The notes under the pieces are model-generated. The model did not search any database, was not told the origin of the DNA, and saw only the letters and a list, made by a program, of their open reading frames with translations. A program made the translations under genes and the position numbers. Positions 35,454 to 44,032 of a DNA stretch of 64,000 nucleotides are shown one piece after another. The stretch is from Faecalibacterium prausnitzii (GTDB lineage: Bacteria; Bacillota; Clostridia; Oscillospirales; Ruminococcaceae). The DNA lies in the NCBI RefSeq assembly GCF_003324185.1, contig NZ_PXUP01000004.1, positions 1 through 64,000 of the forward strand, in the 5' to 3' direction. Position 1 is the first letter of the stretch. Each line of letters starts with the position of its first letter.

Positions 35454-36887
35454 TTATCTGCGGCGGCGCAGCAGCACCACCACTGCCCCGGCAATGAGCA
35501 CCGCCGCCGGGAGCACGAACACAAAGGTCAGCCCCAGTGCAGCGGCGGTAGAGCCTGCCACCGTGATGGGCTCGGCTTCCAGTGCCTTGGTGTCCACAAG
35601 GATATCCTGCCCCACCAGAGAAGCGGCGCAGCCCTGCAAAAAGGTCAGATTGCCGGGCATGGACTGATAAAGCTGCTCGTTATCCATATTGGGGCAGCCG
35701 ATCCAGAGGACCTCGGCGCCGGTGTCCTCGTTCCGCGCCCAGACGGCCAGCGCAAAGGGGCCATCTGCGTTCCCGTCCTCCCGCTCCATGGTGGTAAGGT
35801 CGTTGATGTCGGTTTTGGCATAGGCAGCGGAGGAGCTGTTCAGCAGCGGCTCGGCGGTGACATCCTCGGTCTCAGTGACTGTGATGCCCTGCGCCACCGA
35901 CAGCATGACATGGGTGCTGGTATTCACACCGTTCAGCGCGGTGCTCTCGGTGGGCGTGCCGTAGTCCGGCAGCAGCGACCATGCAGAGTTATACAGTGCC
36001 TTGCTGCTGTCGCCCTCCACCACCATGCCCTCTGCGCGGGCAAGGCCGAACTGCGCCAGCACGGCGTCTAGCTGTGGGGTCTGGGCGTAGACGCTGCTGG
36101 TCAGCAGCAGCTTGCCGCCCGCCGCCAGATAATCTTGCAGCTGGCTGATCTCATCCACAAGGCTGTCCCCTGCGGAAAAATCGGTGGTGGGTGCGTTGAT
36201 GATGAGCAGATCGCAGTCCTCCGGGATGGTGCTTGTGAGCAGATCCAGCGGCTGGGCGTCGATATTCTGGGCGTCCAGCGCATCGGTCAGGGAGTCGGTC
36301 AGGGTCTGCTCGCCGTGGTTGGTGGTATAGTAGGCGTGGCTCTGCCCGGCTGCGGTAAGCTTATAAATGGCAGAGGTGATCTGCTTTTCGCCGCCAAAGG
36401 TCACGCTGGCAGAGCCGGTGGTGTAGTAGTCGGTATAATCGTACTCGTACAGGTCGGCGGCATCCAGTACGGTGCTGTTCTCCCCGCAGGTGACGATCAG
36501 ACTGCCGGTGGAAACATTCTCTGCGCCATACTTTGCGGCAAAGGTTGGGTACAGGGTGGGGTCCTTCTGTTCCCAGCTCAGGTGCCCGCTCTCGGCGGCG
36601 TAGTGATCCAGCAGCTTTGTGATGATGGTATCCTCGCTGCCGGTTTCACAGAGGTAATAGATGTGCACATCCTTTTCCAGCCCCTCCACCAGCGCTTTGG
36701 TGCTGTCGCTCAGGGTGTACATTTTGGCCTCGGAGAGGTCGAACTCGGTATATTTTGCAGGGATGGCCCGCACCAGCAGGTTGAGCAGCACCGCCAGCAC
36801 CAGCAATGCCGCCAGCATGGCGGTGGACAGCAGCCCGCTGCGGAACACCCTGCCCTTTTGGGAGGCTGCGTTCTTGTTCCATTTCAT
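35454..36887 (-). CDS. GldG-like ABC transporter auxiliary protein
   Basis: A 477-aa protein with N- and C-terminal membrane helices (about 17-39 and 448-472) and a large extracytoplasmic domain. The domain has the flavodoxin-like pattern of the GldG/IFT family (FDLSEAKMYTLSDSTKALV, HIYYLCETGSEDTIITKLL, DLLIINAPTTDFS). In gliding bacteria GldG works with GldA and GldF; outside Bacteroidota the substrate of these exporters is unknown. It lies 15 bp after the permease gene and 10 bp before the DUF4340 gene. Confidence 0.88.
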   Translation of the reverse strand: MKWNKNAASQKGRVFRSGLLSTAMLAALLVLAVLLNLLVRAIPAKYTEFDLSEAKMYTLSDSTKALVEGLEKDVHIYYLCETGSEDTIITKLLDHYAAESGHLSWEQKDPTLYPTFAAKYGAENVSTGSLIVTCGENSTVLDAADLYEYDYTDYYTTGSASVTFGGEKQITSAIYKLTAAGQSHAYYTTNHGEQTLTDSLTDALDAQNIDAQPLDLLTSTIPEDCDLLIINAPTTDFSAGDSLVDEISQLQDYLAAGGKLLLTSSVYAQTPQLDAVLAQFGLARAEGMVVEGDSSKALYNSAWSLLPDYGTPTESTALNGVNTSTHVMLSVAQGITVTETEDVTAEPLLNSSSAAYAKTDINDLTTMEREDGNADGPFALAVWARNEDTGAEVLWIGCPNMDNEQLYQSMPGNLTFLQGCAASLVGQDILVDTKALEAEPITVAGSTAAALGLTFVFVLPAAVLIAGAVVVLLRRRR

Positions 36888-36902
36888 CGTTGTGGCCTCC
36901 TC

Positions 36903-37775
36903 TCAGTTCCAGCGGCGCTTTTCCAAGCCCTGTGCGGTGAAAAACAGGAACACCGCCGCCACGGTCAGGTAGTAGACCAGTGTGGGAATGGAAAAGCTGC
37001 TGTTGACAAATTCTTCAAAGGGGGTAAACAGGCACAGTGCGCTGAGCACTGCGCTGAAAGCCTCGGTCAGCCAGCTGCTCTTGAGCAGAAACAGTGCCGT
37101 AAGCGCCACGCAGCACCCCGCAAAGGAAAGGCAGCCCAGCGTGAAGCTTTTGCTGCGCAGCCCTGCCACCACGCTGAGCACAGCGGCAATGGCCGTGAAC
37201 AGTGCCAGCGCTACTGCACTGCCGGTGGTGAACATGGTGCGCAGGCTGGGCATCATATAAGCCAGCAGCAGCGCCGCCACGCCGGACACGGCGGCGATAA
37301 TCTGGTTTTCGGTCAGGCTGGAAAGGAACACCCCGATGGCAATGGCGGCGCAGCCCATGAGGTAATAGCACAGCAGGGCGGAAAAATTGGCCAGCGTGCT
37401 GGTGCCGGTAGCGCCCAGCGCCTTCAGCACAAGGATCATGCCCGCATCCATAAGGCAGGGCAGCGCAAAAATGACGCAAAGGGCAAAATATTTGCCCAGC
37501 ACGATGCCGCCCACCGACACCGGGCTTGTGAGCAGCAGCTGGTCGGTGCGGCTGTGACGCTCCTCCGCAAAGGAACGCATGGTGAGCACCGGGATGTAGA
37601 GCAGCAGCACAAAAATGGTGCGGTACAGCGTGTAGTAGCCAAAATCCGGCAGACCATAGCCCAGATTCAGCGCCACAAAATAGATAGCCGTAGCCGCCAG
37701 CATAAAGGCGGTAAGCACCGCACCGATCATGCCGTGAAAGCAGCTGCGGAGTTCTCGTTTAAAGATGGCCAGCAT
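36903..37775 (-). CDS. ABC-2 type permease (GldF-like)
   Basis: A 290-aa membrane protein with six or more helices starting after MLAIFKRELRSCFH, a typical ABC-2 N-terminus. It contains the MRSFAEERHSRTDQLLLTSPV segment common to GldF/NosY-type permeases. It starts 1 bp after the ATPase gene, so the two are co-translated. Confidence 0.9.
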   Translation of the reverse strand: MLAIFKRELRSCFHGMIGAVLTAFMLAATAIYFVALNLGYGLPDFGYYTLYRTIFVLLLYIPVLTMRSFAEERHSRTDQLLLTSPVSVGGIVLGKYFALCVIFALPCLMDAGMILVLKALGATGTSTLANFSALLCYYLMGCAAIAIGVFLSSLTENQIIAAVSGVAALLLAYMMPSLRTMFTTGSAVALALFTAIAAVLSVVAGLRSKSFTLGCLSFAGCCVALTALFLLKSSWLTEAFSAVLSALCLFTPFEEFVNSSFSIPTLVYYLTVAAVFLFFTAQGLEKRRWN

Positions 37776-37776
37776 C

Positions 37777-38745
37777 TCAATTCTCCTCCCCTTCTGCCGG
37801 GGTGTTCTGCTCCGGCGTTTTTTCGGTCAGCGCTAGGAATACCTCCTCAAGGCTGCGGTTCTCGGCGGCAAGCGCCAGCACGGTGCACCCGGCCTCGGTC
37901 AGTGCCCGGGACACAGCGGCGCGGCGGTCAGCGGCGTCCTCGCTCTCGGCGGTAAAGGTGACCTGACCGTCCGCGGCGCTTTCCAGTTCTACCTTGCAGA
38001 TGCCCGGCACGCTGCGCACAGCGGCCAGCACGGTGTCGGGCTCGCCCTGCGCGGTGGCACGCAGGCGGCTGCCCGGGTTCAGGGTCTCGCCCAGCTCCTC
38101 CGGGCTGCCTACCGCCACTAGACGGCCTTTAGAGAGGATAAGCACCTGCTGGCATACCGCCTGCACCTCGCTGAGGATGTGGCTGGACAGGATGACCGTG
38201 TGCGCCTTGCCCAGCTCCCGGATGAGGTTGCGGATCTCGATGACCTGCGCGGGGTCCAGCCCTACGGTGGGTTCATCCAGAATGATAAGCTGCGGGCTGC
38301 CCAGCAGCGCCTGCGCGATGCCCACCCGCTGACGATAGCCCTTGGACAGGCTGCGGATGACCCGGGGCAGCACTTCTTCCAGCCCGGTGCGGTGGGCAGC
38401 GGCCAGCACCTGCTGTTTGCGCTGTGCACGCTTGACTCCCTTGAGCTCTGCCACAAAGTCCAGATACTCCTGCACAGTCATTTCCGGGTAGAGCGGCGGC
38501 TGCTCCGGCAGATAGCCTACACAGGCCTTAGCCTGCTGCGCCTGCTCAGGCAGACGGAAGCCGGCTACCTTTACCTCGCCCTCGGTGGGCGCCAGATAGC
38601 CGGTGAGGATATTCATAATGGTGGATTTGCCCGCGCCGTTTGGCCCCAGCAGGCCGTAGATCTGGCCGTCCGGCACCGTAAACGAGAGATCCTGCACGGC
38701 AGGGCGGCTGCCGTAGGACTTGCTCAGGTGAGAAACTTCGATCAC
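37777..38745 (-). CDS. ABC transporter ATP-binding protein (GldA-like)
   Basis: A 322-aa ATPase. Walker A is GLLGPNGAGKSTI (about 33-45), the signature region LSKGYRQRVGIAQAL, Walker B LIILDEPTVGLDP, and H-loop ILSSHILSE. The C-terminal ~90 residues have the ferredoxin-like extension seen in exporter ATPases of this group. It is the first gene of the operon. The product exported cannot be predicted. Confidence 0.93.
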   Translation of the reverse strand: MIEVSHLSKSYGSRPAVQDLSFTVPDGQIYGLLGPNGAGKSTIMNILTGYLAPTEGEVKVAGFRLPEQAQQAKACVGYLPEQPPLYPEMTVQEYLDFVAELKGVKRAQRKQQVLAAAHRTGLEEVLPRVIRSLSKGYRQRVGIAQALLGSPQLIILDEPTVGLDPAQVIEIRNLIRELGKAHTVILSSHILSEVQAVCQQVLILSKGRLVAVGSPEELGETLNPGSRLRATAQGEPDTVLAAVRSVPGICKVELESAADGQVTFTAESEDAADRRAAVSRALTEAGCTVLALAAENRSLEEVFLALTEKTPEQNTPAEGEEN

Positions 38746-38897
38746 AGCAAACTCTCCTTTTATTTCAGAAGCTGTTTTGTGGAAAGCGGCGTAGAACCAG
38801 CGCTTTCCGGTTTGGAACTGCTTTAGTTTAGATGGAAAATGTGTTTAAATTAAGACAATCCTGTGTGGGAAAACGAAATATTTGCCACCGCAAAACG

Positions 38898-38928
38898 CAA
38901 AAATGCCGCCTCCCGAAGGAAGCGGCAT
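38898..38928 (-). terminator. Terminator after rpmE
   Basis: ATGCCGC (38903-38909) pairs with GCGGCAT (38922-38928); on the minus strand T5 follows. Confidence 0.8.
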
Positions 38929-38942
38929 GAGATAGCCTATAA

Positions 38943-39143
38943 TTACTTACGGCCGAAACGCTTGTTGAAGCGCTCAACACGTCCGCCGGTGTCAACCAGC
39001 TTCTGCTTGCCAGTGTAGAAAGGATGGCACTTGGAGCAAACTTCGACGTGGATCTCGGGCTTGGTGGAACGAGTCTTGATGACATTACCGCAAGCGCAGG
39101 TAATAGTGCAGTCAACGTAGTTCGGATGGATACCCTGTTTCAT
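38943..39143 (-). CDS. rpmE: 50S ribosomal protein L31 (zinc-binding type)
   Basis: A 66-aa ribosomal protein. It carries the cysteine set of the Zn form: CTITCACG and [19 protein letters not shown] stands 6 nt before ATG 39143; an in-frame GTG three codons earlier lies inside the ribosome site and was rejected. It is monocistronic with its own terminator. Confidence 0.96.
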   Translation of the reverse strand: MKQGIHPNYVDCTITCACGNVIKTRSTKPEIHVEVCSKCHPFYTGKQKLVDTGGRVERFNKRFGRK

Positions 39144-39304
39144 TCTTTTCACCTCAATTCTGGTTCTGACGTATTGGGGCCATATTTAATGTATGTGCCC
39201 ATCACAACCTTCAATATCGGCTACCCCGTCGAGCGGCCTTGGAAACGATTGCCTTACTATTATAGCACGAATCGGCCAGAATGCAAGAGGGAAATTTAAG
39301 TTTT

Positions 39305-39592
39305 TTACAGCTTTTGCAGCGTCCAGCCTTTTTTTGCTGCCAGTTGCTCCAGCTCCCGGTAAGAAAGCCTCAGCTGCGCAATGTTGAAGCCCGGCAGCTC
39401 CGCAAGGCAGCCGCCGTCCTGTGCCCGGTGCAGCAGTTTGCGCACCGGCAGTTCCGGTTCGCCGTCCAGCGTATCCAGCCCGGCCACATATTCTCCGCAC
39501 CGGGGCAGTGGCTGCTGCCAGTCGATAGTTTTGCAGACCCTTGCAAGCGTAAGGTGGTTGCAGGTCACCGTCTGCCGGAATTCCAGTTTCAT
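39305..39592 (-). CDS. Hypothetical protein divergent from an XRE regulator
   Basis: A 95-aa protein I do not recognise, starting MKLEFRQTVTCNHLTLARV. It is mixed in composition, with a predicted C-terminal helix (SYRELEQLAAKKGWTL). AAGGGGAG lies upstream of ATG 39592. It is divergent from the XRE gene at 39731 across a 138-bp AT-rich gap holding a direct repeat, so the two may share control. A toxin-antitoxin role is possible but nothing in the sequence proves it. Confidence 0.6.
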   Translation of the reverse strand: MKLEFRQTVTCNHLTLARVCKTIDWQQPLPRCGEYVAGLDTLDGEPELPVRKLLHRAQDGGCLAELPGFNIAQLRLSYRELEQLAAKKGWTLQKL

Positions 39593-39647
39593 GATGCTCT
39601 CCCCTTTTGCGCCGGAGATTCACAGCTGTTCCCGGCGCGATACTATG

Positions 39648-39687
39648 ATATAACATTTTGTTTTATATGTCAATATAACATTTCGTT
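39648..39687. promoter_or_regulatory. Direct repeat, candidate XRE operator
   Basis: ATATAACATTTTGTT (39648-39662) and ATATAACATTTCGTT (39673-39687) differ by one base and are offset by 25 bp. Each contains the inverted half-sites AAC/GTT. They lie between the divergent XRE and hypothetical genes. Confidence 0.5.
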
Positions 39688-39730
39688 GTGCCTATACTTT
39701 ACCTTAAATAAAGCCTTTGAGGTAAATACC

Positions 39731-39955
39731 ATGTATCAACGTATCCGGGATCTGCGGGAGGATCGTGATCTGCTGCAAAAGGATGTTGCGGCGTATCTGA
39801 AATGCACACAGGTCTGCTACTCCAATTACGAGACCGGCAAGCGGGATATCCCCACCGAGGTGCTGATCCAGCTTGCCGGTCTCTACCATACCAGTACCGA
39901 TTATATTCTCGGCCTTACGGACGACAGCGCCCCTTCCATTCCCCGTAAAGCGTAA
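39731..39955 (+). CDS. XRE family helix-turn-helix regulator
   Basis: A 74-aa single-domain Cro/CI-type DNA-binding protein. Helices 2-3 read LLQKDVAAYLKCTQVCYSNYE, spanning about residues 15-35, followed by GKRDIPTEVLIQLAGLYHTSTDYILGLTD, a pattern very common in small Firmicutes repressors. A similar protein is encoded at 63623. It is divergent from 39305-39592, and the upstream direct repeat may be its operator. Confidence 0.88.
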   Translation: MYQRIRDLREDRDLLQKDVAAYLKCTQVCYSNYETGKRDIPTEVLIQLAGLYHTSTDYILGLTDDSAPSIPRKA

Positions 39956-40836
39956 AACTGCCCCCAAAACAGCGCGATTTGATGCGAGCTACTTTGGGGG
40001 CAGTCTGTTTGATATAAAAATATTTCACCATAGCCCCGCATAGAAAGGTTCTTGTAAACGCGTCCATACGGGATTATCTGTGCAAGAATGATTTCTCTCG
40101 TCTCTCCAAAGCTTCCAGAAAGCAGAGCAAAAAGAAAGTCCAACAATCATTCGAGTCAACGAACAATTCTGAGATTTTCAATGTCTCCGGCGGGGCAACC
40201 CCATACTCTGCCTTCAGAAAGGGATTTTAAGTCCCTCGTGTCTGCCAGCCTTCGGCAAAGTCGATTTTCGTTCGTTGTATCGTTTGATTTCTCATTGCGA
40301 GAGAGATTTTTCCTTCGCGAGCGAGAGGGATTCGCACTTTTTTGATAAGATGATAGTATCACATTTTCCGCCCTATGTCAATCATGTAAAATTGTTTCAT
40401 CTTGTCATGCTTGATCTTCGGAGCGTCCGGGACCCGGGGCTTCCGCCGGGAGCGTTCGCCCTGCCCAGATGCGCTCCTCAGGGTGGGTGTGATGAGGGGT
40501 TGGATGAGGGGTTGATAGGTGTATTGATGGACGGAATTGAATGATGTGTTATTGCTAATTTTTTGAAGAGGACTTTTGAAGCGATTGGGGTTGTTTTGAT
40601 GTGCTGACAGATTTGATTACTTCTTATCTGTGATGTTCATTGCTGTTTATTTGCTCAGTCCCTACTTTGCCTGTGCTCTCCCCTGCCCTTCTTTTACTAT
40701 AATTTCACCGGATGTGATTTTGGACTATGGAATAAAAACAGGTATATTATTGTTCGATACAAAACAATTATTCTATTATAAAACCGCATGGATGAGATTT
40801 TGTAACTACACACACACGGTTTAAGGTTTTGAATGA
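39956..40836. other. Gene-poor transition between core chromosome and AT-rich island
   Basis: No convincing gene is seen over about 880 bases. The stretch contains a tRNA-Leu-like fragment (40190-40256), a GC-rich patch near 40430-40520 that is not clearly coding, and AT-rich DNA beyond 40540. Composition changes from GC-rich to AT-rich here, which suggests the left junction of inserted DNA. Confidence 0.5.
40190..40256 (-). pseudogene. tRNA-Leu(UAA)-like remnant
   Basis: On the minus strand GCCGAAG, GGCAGACACG and the anticodon stem-loop AGGGACTTAAAATCCCT (40236-40220; anticodon TAA) match a leucine tRNA. The D-arm is shortened by several bases, and the usual T-arm GTTCRA and a matching acceptor 3' end are missing. 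It looks like a degenerate or chimeric tRNA copy, such as is left at attachment sites. Confidence 0.45.
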
Positions 40837-40929
40837 TTATTTTAGGTTTGTACGGGTCACGTCCGTGCTCACGCCGCTAGCTAGTAGCTTTTTCAGCACG
40901 TCCTCTGCTTTGGCTTTTTTCGAATGTGA
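40837..40929 (-). pseudogene. Short in-frame coding-like remnant after abiH
   Basis: Directly after the abiH stop TAA, the same frame stays open for about 29 more codons, encoding a charged helix (KKAKAEDVLKKLLASG, then VSTDVTRTNLK) and ending at TAA (40837-40839). No start codon or ribosome site precedes it. It resembles the C-terminal tail of another protein, joined at the island edge. Origin unknown. Confidence 0.35.
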
Positions 40930-42183
40930 TTACTTTTTCCATTTAGAGATACAGTCGTCTATACTTGGATATAATTCGTAGTTACTACAGCCCAGTTCTT
41001 TCATCACGATTTCTTTCCACTTCTTATCCATATCTCCAAAATAAGAAATATGCCACTTTGCATCTTCTGTTCTGGGAGCAACCTTTACAGAATCTAATTC
41101 CTTCTTTGTAGGTTTACCAAGCATCTTCAGAAATTCTTTTCTATATCGCTCGTTTCTCACACATTGTTCTCTTTGAAGCCTTCTTTCCATGGCATCTTTA
41201 GCGCTTTCACTCGCTGTATTGTGATATCCAATCTCATCAATTACGAACTGCATTCTCTGCGTCAGTTCATATAGTTCGTCCCCTGTCTCAAGTACATTTG
41301 ATTTTTCTTCAGCATTGTCTACAGACGGAACTTTACTGCTTCTCATCAGAAAATCAAAATACTCAATATCCACAGGACTCATCGACTGTCCCAAGACATA
41401 GATATTTTTAATTTCCTCACATATTACGCCATTCATTGCTAAGAAACAGCACAGAATCTGAATATTGTTCTGACAGTGCTTATCTGTTTCATATAGAATT
41501 TTATCTACAAGGTGTAATCCAAAAAAGCGTCCGCCTATTTTCGCAAGCATCGGCTCAGGTTCTTGCGGATGCCGATTATGTCCAAAAACAATGGATTTCT
41601 TGTCTGTTGCCTCCCCATGTATATGGATTTCTCTCATTTCATTGACGCCAAAGCGTTTCTGAAGAGTATCGGTATAATTAAAATTAATGAACACGCAATT
41701 ATCTCCAAAGCAATATCCTGCATCCTCCTCTGTAATAGAAATTGTTGCAATCCATCCACAAAAAGCCTCTGTTAAAATTCTTTTTGCATTGCGAATCGAC
41801 CTCCGCATATCTTTTAGATTCCTTCTCTCTTTTCCAAAGAAAAGATTGATTCGTTCTGTATCGATATTAGCCAATGAGCTTTCAAAGTTATTCCAAAATT
41901 CATTATCGAGTTCGCCCGGATCAAATGGATCTCCGTAAATCAATTCTACATCCGAGCATTCTTTGACCGTACCGTCTGAACTGATATACTTGCGCTTTCT
42001 GATATGAAGTTTTTTTAAAATCTCATTCAAGTGTTCATGGTAATACGTCTGAAAATCCGCATAAGATGTATTCAGTCCTTGCCACCTGTCAAACCCGTTT
42101 CCAATAATTATAATTGTATCTATTGTGGGTGTAGGAAGTTTTTTAGTAGGTTTTTTCTTTTTTCTAAAAATCATCTCATTCAC
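40930..42183 (-). CDS. AbiH family abortive-infection protein
   Basis: A 417-aa protein with the AbiH signature set: IIIIGNGFD (residues 24-32), WxxGLNTSYxDF, FINFNYTDTLQ (about 164-174), EIHIHGEATDKK and IVFGHNR, and later VLGQSMSPVDIEYF. AbiH was first found as a lactococcal phage abortive-infection factor; its biochemical activity is not settled. Composition is AT-rich, unlike the core genes. The start may be GTG 42183 or ATG 42174, each with a weak ribosome site. It lies 228 bp after a DUF4062 gene on the same strand, within a likely defence island. Confidence 0.88.
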   Translation of the reverse strand: MNEMIFRKKKKPTKKLPTPTIDTIIIIGNGFDRWQGLNTSYADFQTYYHEHLNEILKKLHIRKRKYISSDGTVKECSDVELIYGDPFDPGELDNEFWNNFESSLANIDTERINLFFGKERRNLKDMRRSIRNAKRILTEAFCGWIATISITEEDAGYCFGDNCVFINFNYTDTLQKRFGVNEMREIHIHGEATDKKSIVFGHNRHPQEPEPMLAKIGGRFFGLHLVDKILYETDKHCQNNIQILCCFLAMNGVICEEIKNIYVLGQSMSPVDIEYFDFLMRSSKVPSVDNAEEKSNVLETGDELYELTQRMQFVIDEIGYHNTASESAKDAMERRLQREQCVRNERYRKEFLKMLGKPTKKELDSVKVAPRTEDAKWHISYFGDMDKKWKEIVMKELGCSNYELYPSIDDCISKWKK

Positions 42184-42411
42184 TTCTTTCTTAACTGCGT
42201 TTCATTCTTATCCTTTTCCAAAAAAACACAGGGTCAAATCCAAAATATTTAATAAAATGATCAAGTTTTTGTTTTCCTGATAGTTTATTGTATCGTGTTT
42301 GTCGGATTAGCCCACCATGTATTGTCTTTCGTTCTTGGCATAGACGGTAGCCTCTTTTCTCTTTATAGTTCGTTGATTATATTATTGTATAGTTATGAAT
42401 ACCAGTTCTTC

Positions 42412-43716
42412 TCATTCAACTTCTACAGTAATATCCTGCTTAATTACCTCAGCATATTCATTACAGATTATTTCACATTTAACAGTAAACTGCCCCGCCC
42501 GTGTTGGTAAAACACACACGCCATAAATGCAATCAGTATCTTTATGCCTTACTTCATTTTTGTCAAACAGAATCTCACCCGGCAAAATGGACACCACCTC
42601 ATTCATATCCGCAGGATCCATCAAATCAGCTATATCTTCTACTGTAATGAGTTCATCTAATGAGATAAATTTATTGTCATTTTCTTTAACACTTGCAATA
42701 TTCTTTGGATTTTCAAATCTTTTTCTCCAATTTCTATAAGCATCTTTTTCAAAGTGAATTGCCTCTTCATCACGATATTCAAGGAGTTCCCTTTCCGACA
42801 GGACCATCAAGTCATTTGGAAATGATAGTTTAACTCGTACTCCAGTGGCACGAGCATCTCCATCATTATGAACCCGAAAATATACAACAAAGCTATTCTC
42901 ATAGACATAACGCAACAGCCTCACTTCATCCTTGCTTTCATGAACCCATCGTCCTGCCCAGTCCTTATAATCGAGACCATTTTTTACATCTGTTGTAATA
43001 ATCGGTACAACTGTAAAATGTATTCCATTTGATGTCAGCCTTGTTCCTTCGTCATATATTTTTCCGTCTTCGTCACGCCCCGGTTGGATATCGACCCACA
43101 AATTGGGTTTTCTAAAGTTTTCCTTTTTCAAATCTGCATTTAGTGCTTCAAGTGTATGTACACGCTCCGTCAATCGCAATATCTCCGCATGGCTCTTATC
43201 AATATCAAAATCTGTAGTTCTAACCCAGCCAGGTCTTCTACCTCTTGTAACAGATTTGGATATTGATTGCGAAATCAACGACTCTAAATTATCTTTGTTT
43301 TTCCAGAATTTCACATAGCGACCTGAATTCTTAACTTTTTCCTTGAAAACATCCAACTTTTCTTTCTTTAACGGATCACTTTCATACTTGTCCGGTGCCA
43401 TACTCACACTTTTTTCAATAATAAAGGCTAAAACTGGAATGCCTTGTGATACAGCATAATCAAACTCTTTTTCTGTATAACTCCCCCCTGTCGTTTCCTC
43501 AATTGAGCCATATCTATTTCCAATTATCAAAATATAGTAATCAGAAGAATCAATAGCTTCTTTAATTATTTGCCATTGATCATCATCTGCTGCACTAAAC
43601 ATCTCCATCCCAATTGGAAACTGATTCATTGTTAAAATCGCGTGAATTGCAACATCACGTTCTTCCTTTAAATCCTCATATGTCGATGAAACAAAAAATT
43701 GGTATTTCTTTTCCAA
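42412..43716 (-). CDS. DUF4062 domain-containing protein
   Basis: A 434-aa protein. The N-terminal ~100 residues are DUF4062, a TIR-like fold: KYQFFVSSTYEDLKEERDVA, then DSSDYYILIIGNRYGS, then SYTEKEFDYAVSQGIPVLAFI. A coiled-coil region (about 190-205) and a C-terminal beta-rich domain follow, the latter resembling an immunoglobulin-like or sensor module. DUF4062 often occurs in stand-alone or STAND-ATPase defence proteins. The start is TTG 43716 with GGAGG 9 nt upstream. It is AT-rich and flanked by AbiH and AlbA_2 genes. Confidence 0.85.
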   Translation of the reverse strand: MEKKYQFFVSSTYEDLKEERDVAIHAILTMNQFPIGMEMFSAADDDQWQIIKEAIDSSDYYILIIGNRYGSIEETTGGSYTEKEFDYAVSQGIPVLAFIIEKSVSMAPDKYESDPLKKEKLDVFKEKVKNSGRYVKFWKNKDNLESLISQSISKSVTRGRRPGWVRTTDFDIDKSHAEILRLTERVHTLEALNADLKKENFRKPNLWVDIQPGRDEDGKIYDEGTRLTSNGIHFTVVPIITTDVKNGLDYKDWAGRWVHESKDEVRLLRYVYENSFVVYFRVHNDGDARATGVRVKLSFPNDLMVLSERELLEYRDEEAIHFEKDAYRNWRKRFENPKNIASVKENDNKFISLDELITVEDIADLMDPADMNEVVSILPGEILFDKNEVRHKDTDCIYGVCVLPTRAGQFTVKCEIICNEYAEVIKQDITVEVE

Positions 43717-44032
43717 AAGTATTAACCTCCGCTCTTTTTCGCATTTCTACGAATTATGCCTACAAGTGCAATCACAGTCTACTGACCATTAAGACGAGGT
43801 ATAAAGCTTTAAAAAGACTATATTTCCTATACATTATAGCCCAAACACAATAGGCTGTTTCTTTTTTTGCAATCCCTACATCTTTTAGGTAGTACCCATT
43901 CACGATTTTTAGGTACACCTGTCGACTTGACGAAATAACAGCCTCTTGTCCGTAGTCAACACAACTCCTTCTAATTTCATCATTTTCATTCAGACATTCA
44001 CTTCACAATCCTCTTATATTCACCAATTACTT
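43717..44032. other. AT-rich gap with a 93-bp inverted-end segment
   Basis: No gene is seen. AGGCTGTT (43852-43859) and AACAGCCT (43937-43944) form inverted ends of a 93-bp segment, which may be a small non-autonomous element or a terminator structure for the AlbA_2 transcript. Confidence 0.35.

Noticed and set aside
40190-40256. A functional tRNA-Leu(UAA)
   Set aside because: The D-arm is shortened and there is no T-arm or matching acceptor 3' strand.
40430-40560. Coding sequence in the GC-rich patch
   Set aside because: Open frames are short, lack ribosome sites and do not resemble any family I know.
40630-40824. A 64-codon plus-strand frame
   Set aside because: Composition is AT-rich with no ribosome site, and the product looks like a random hydrophobic translation.
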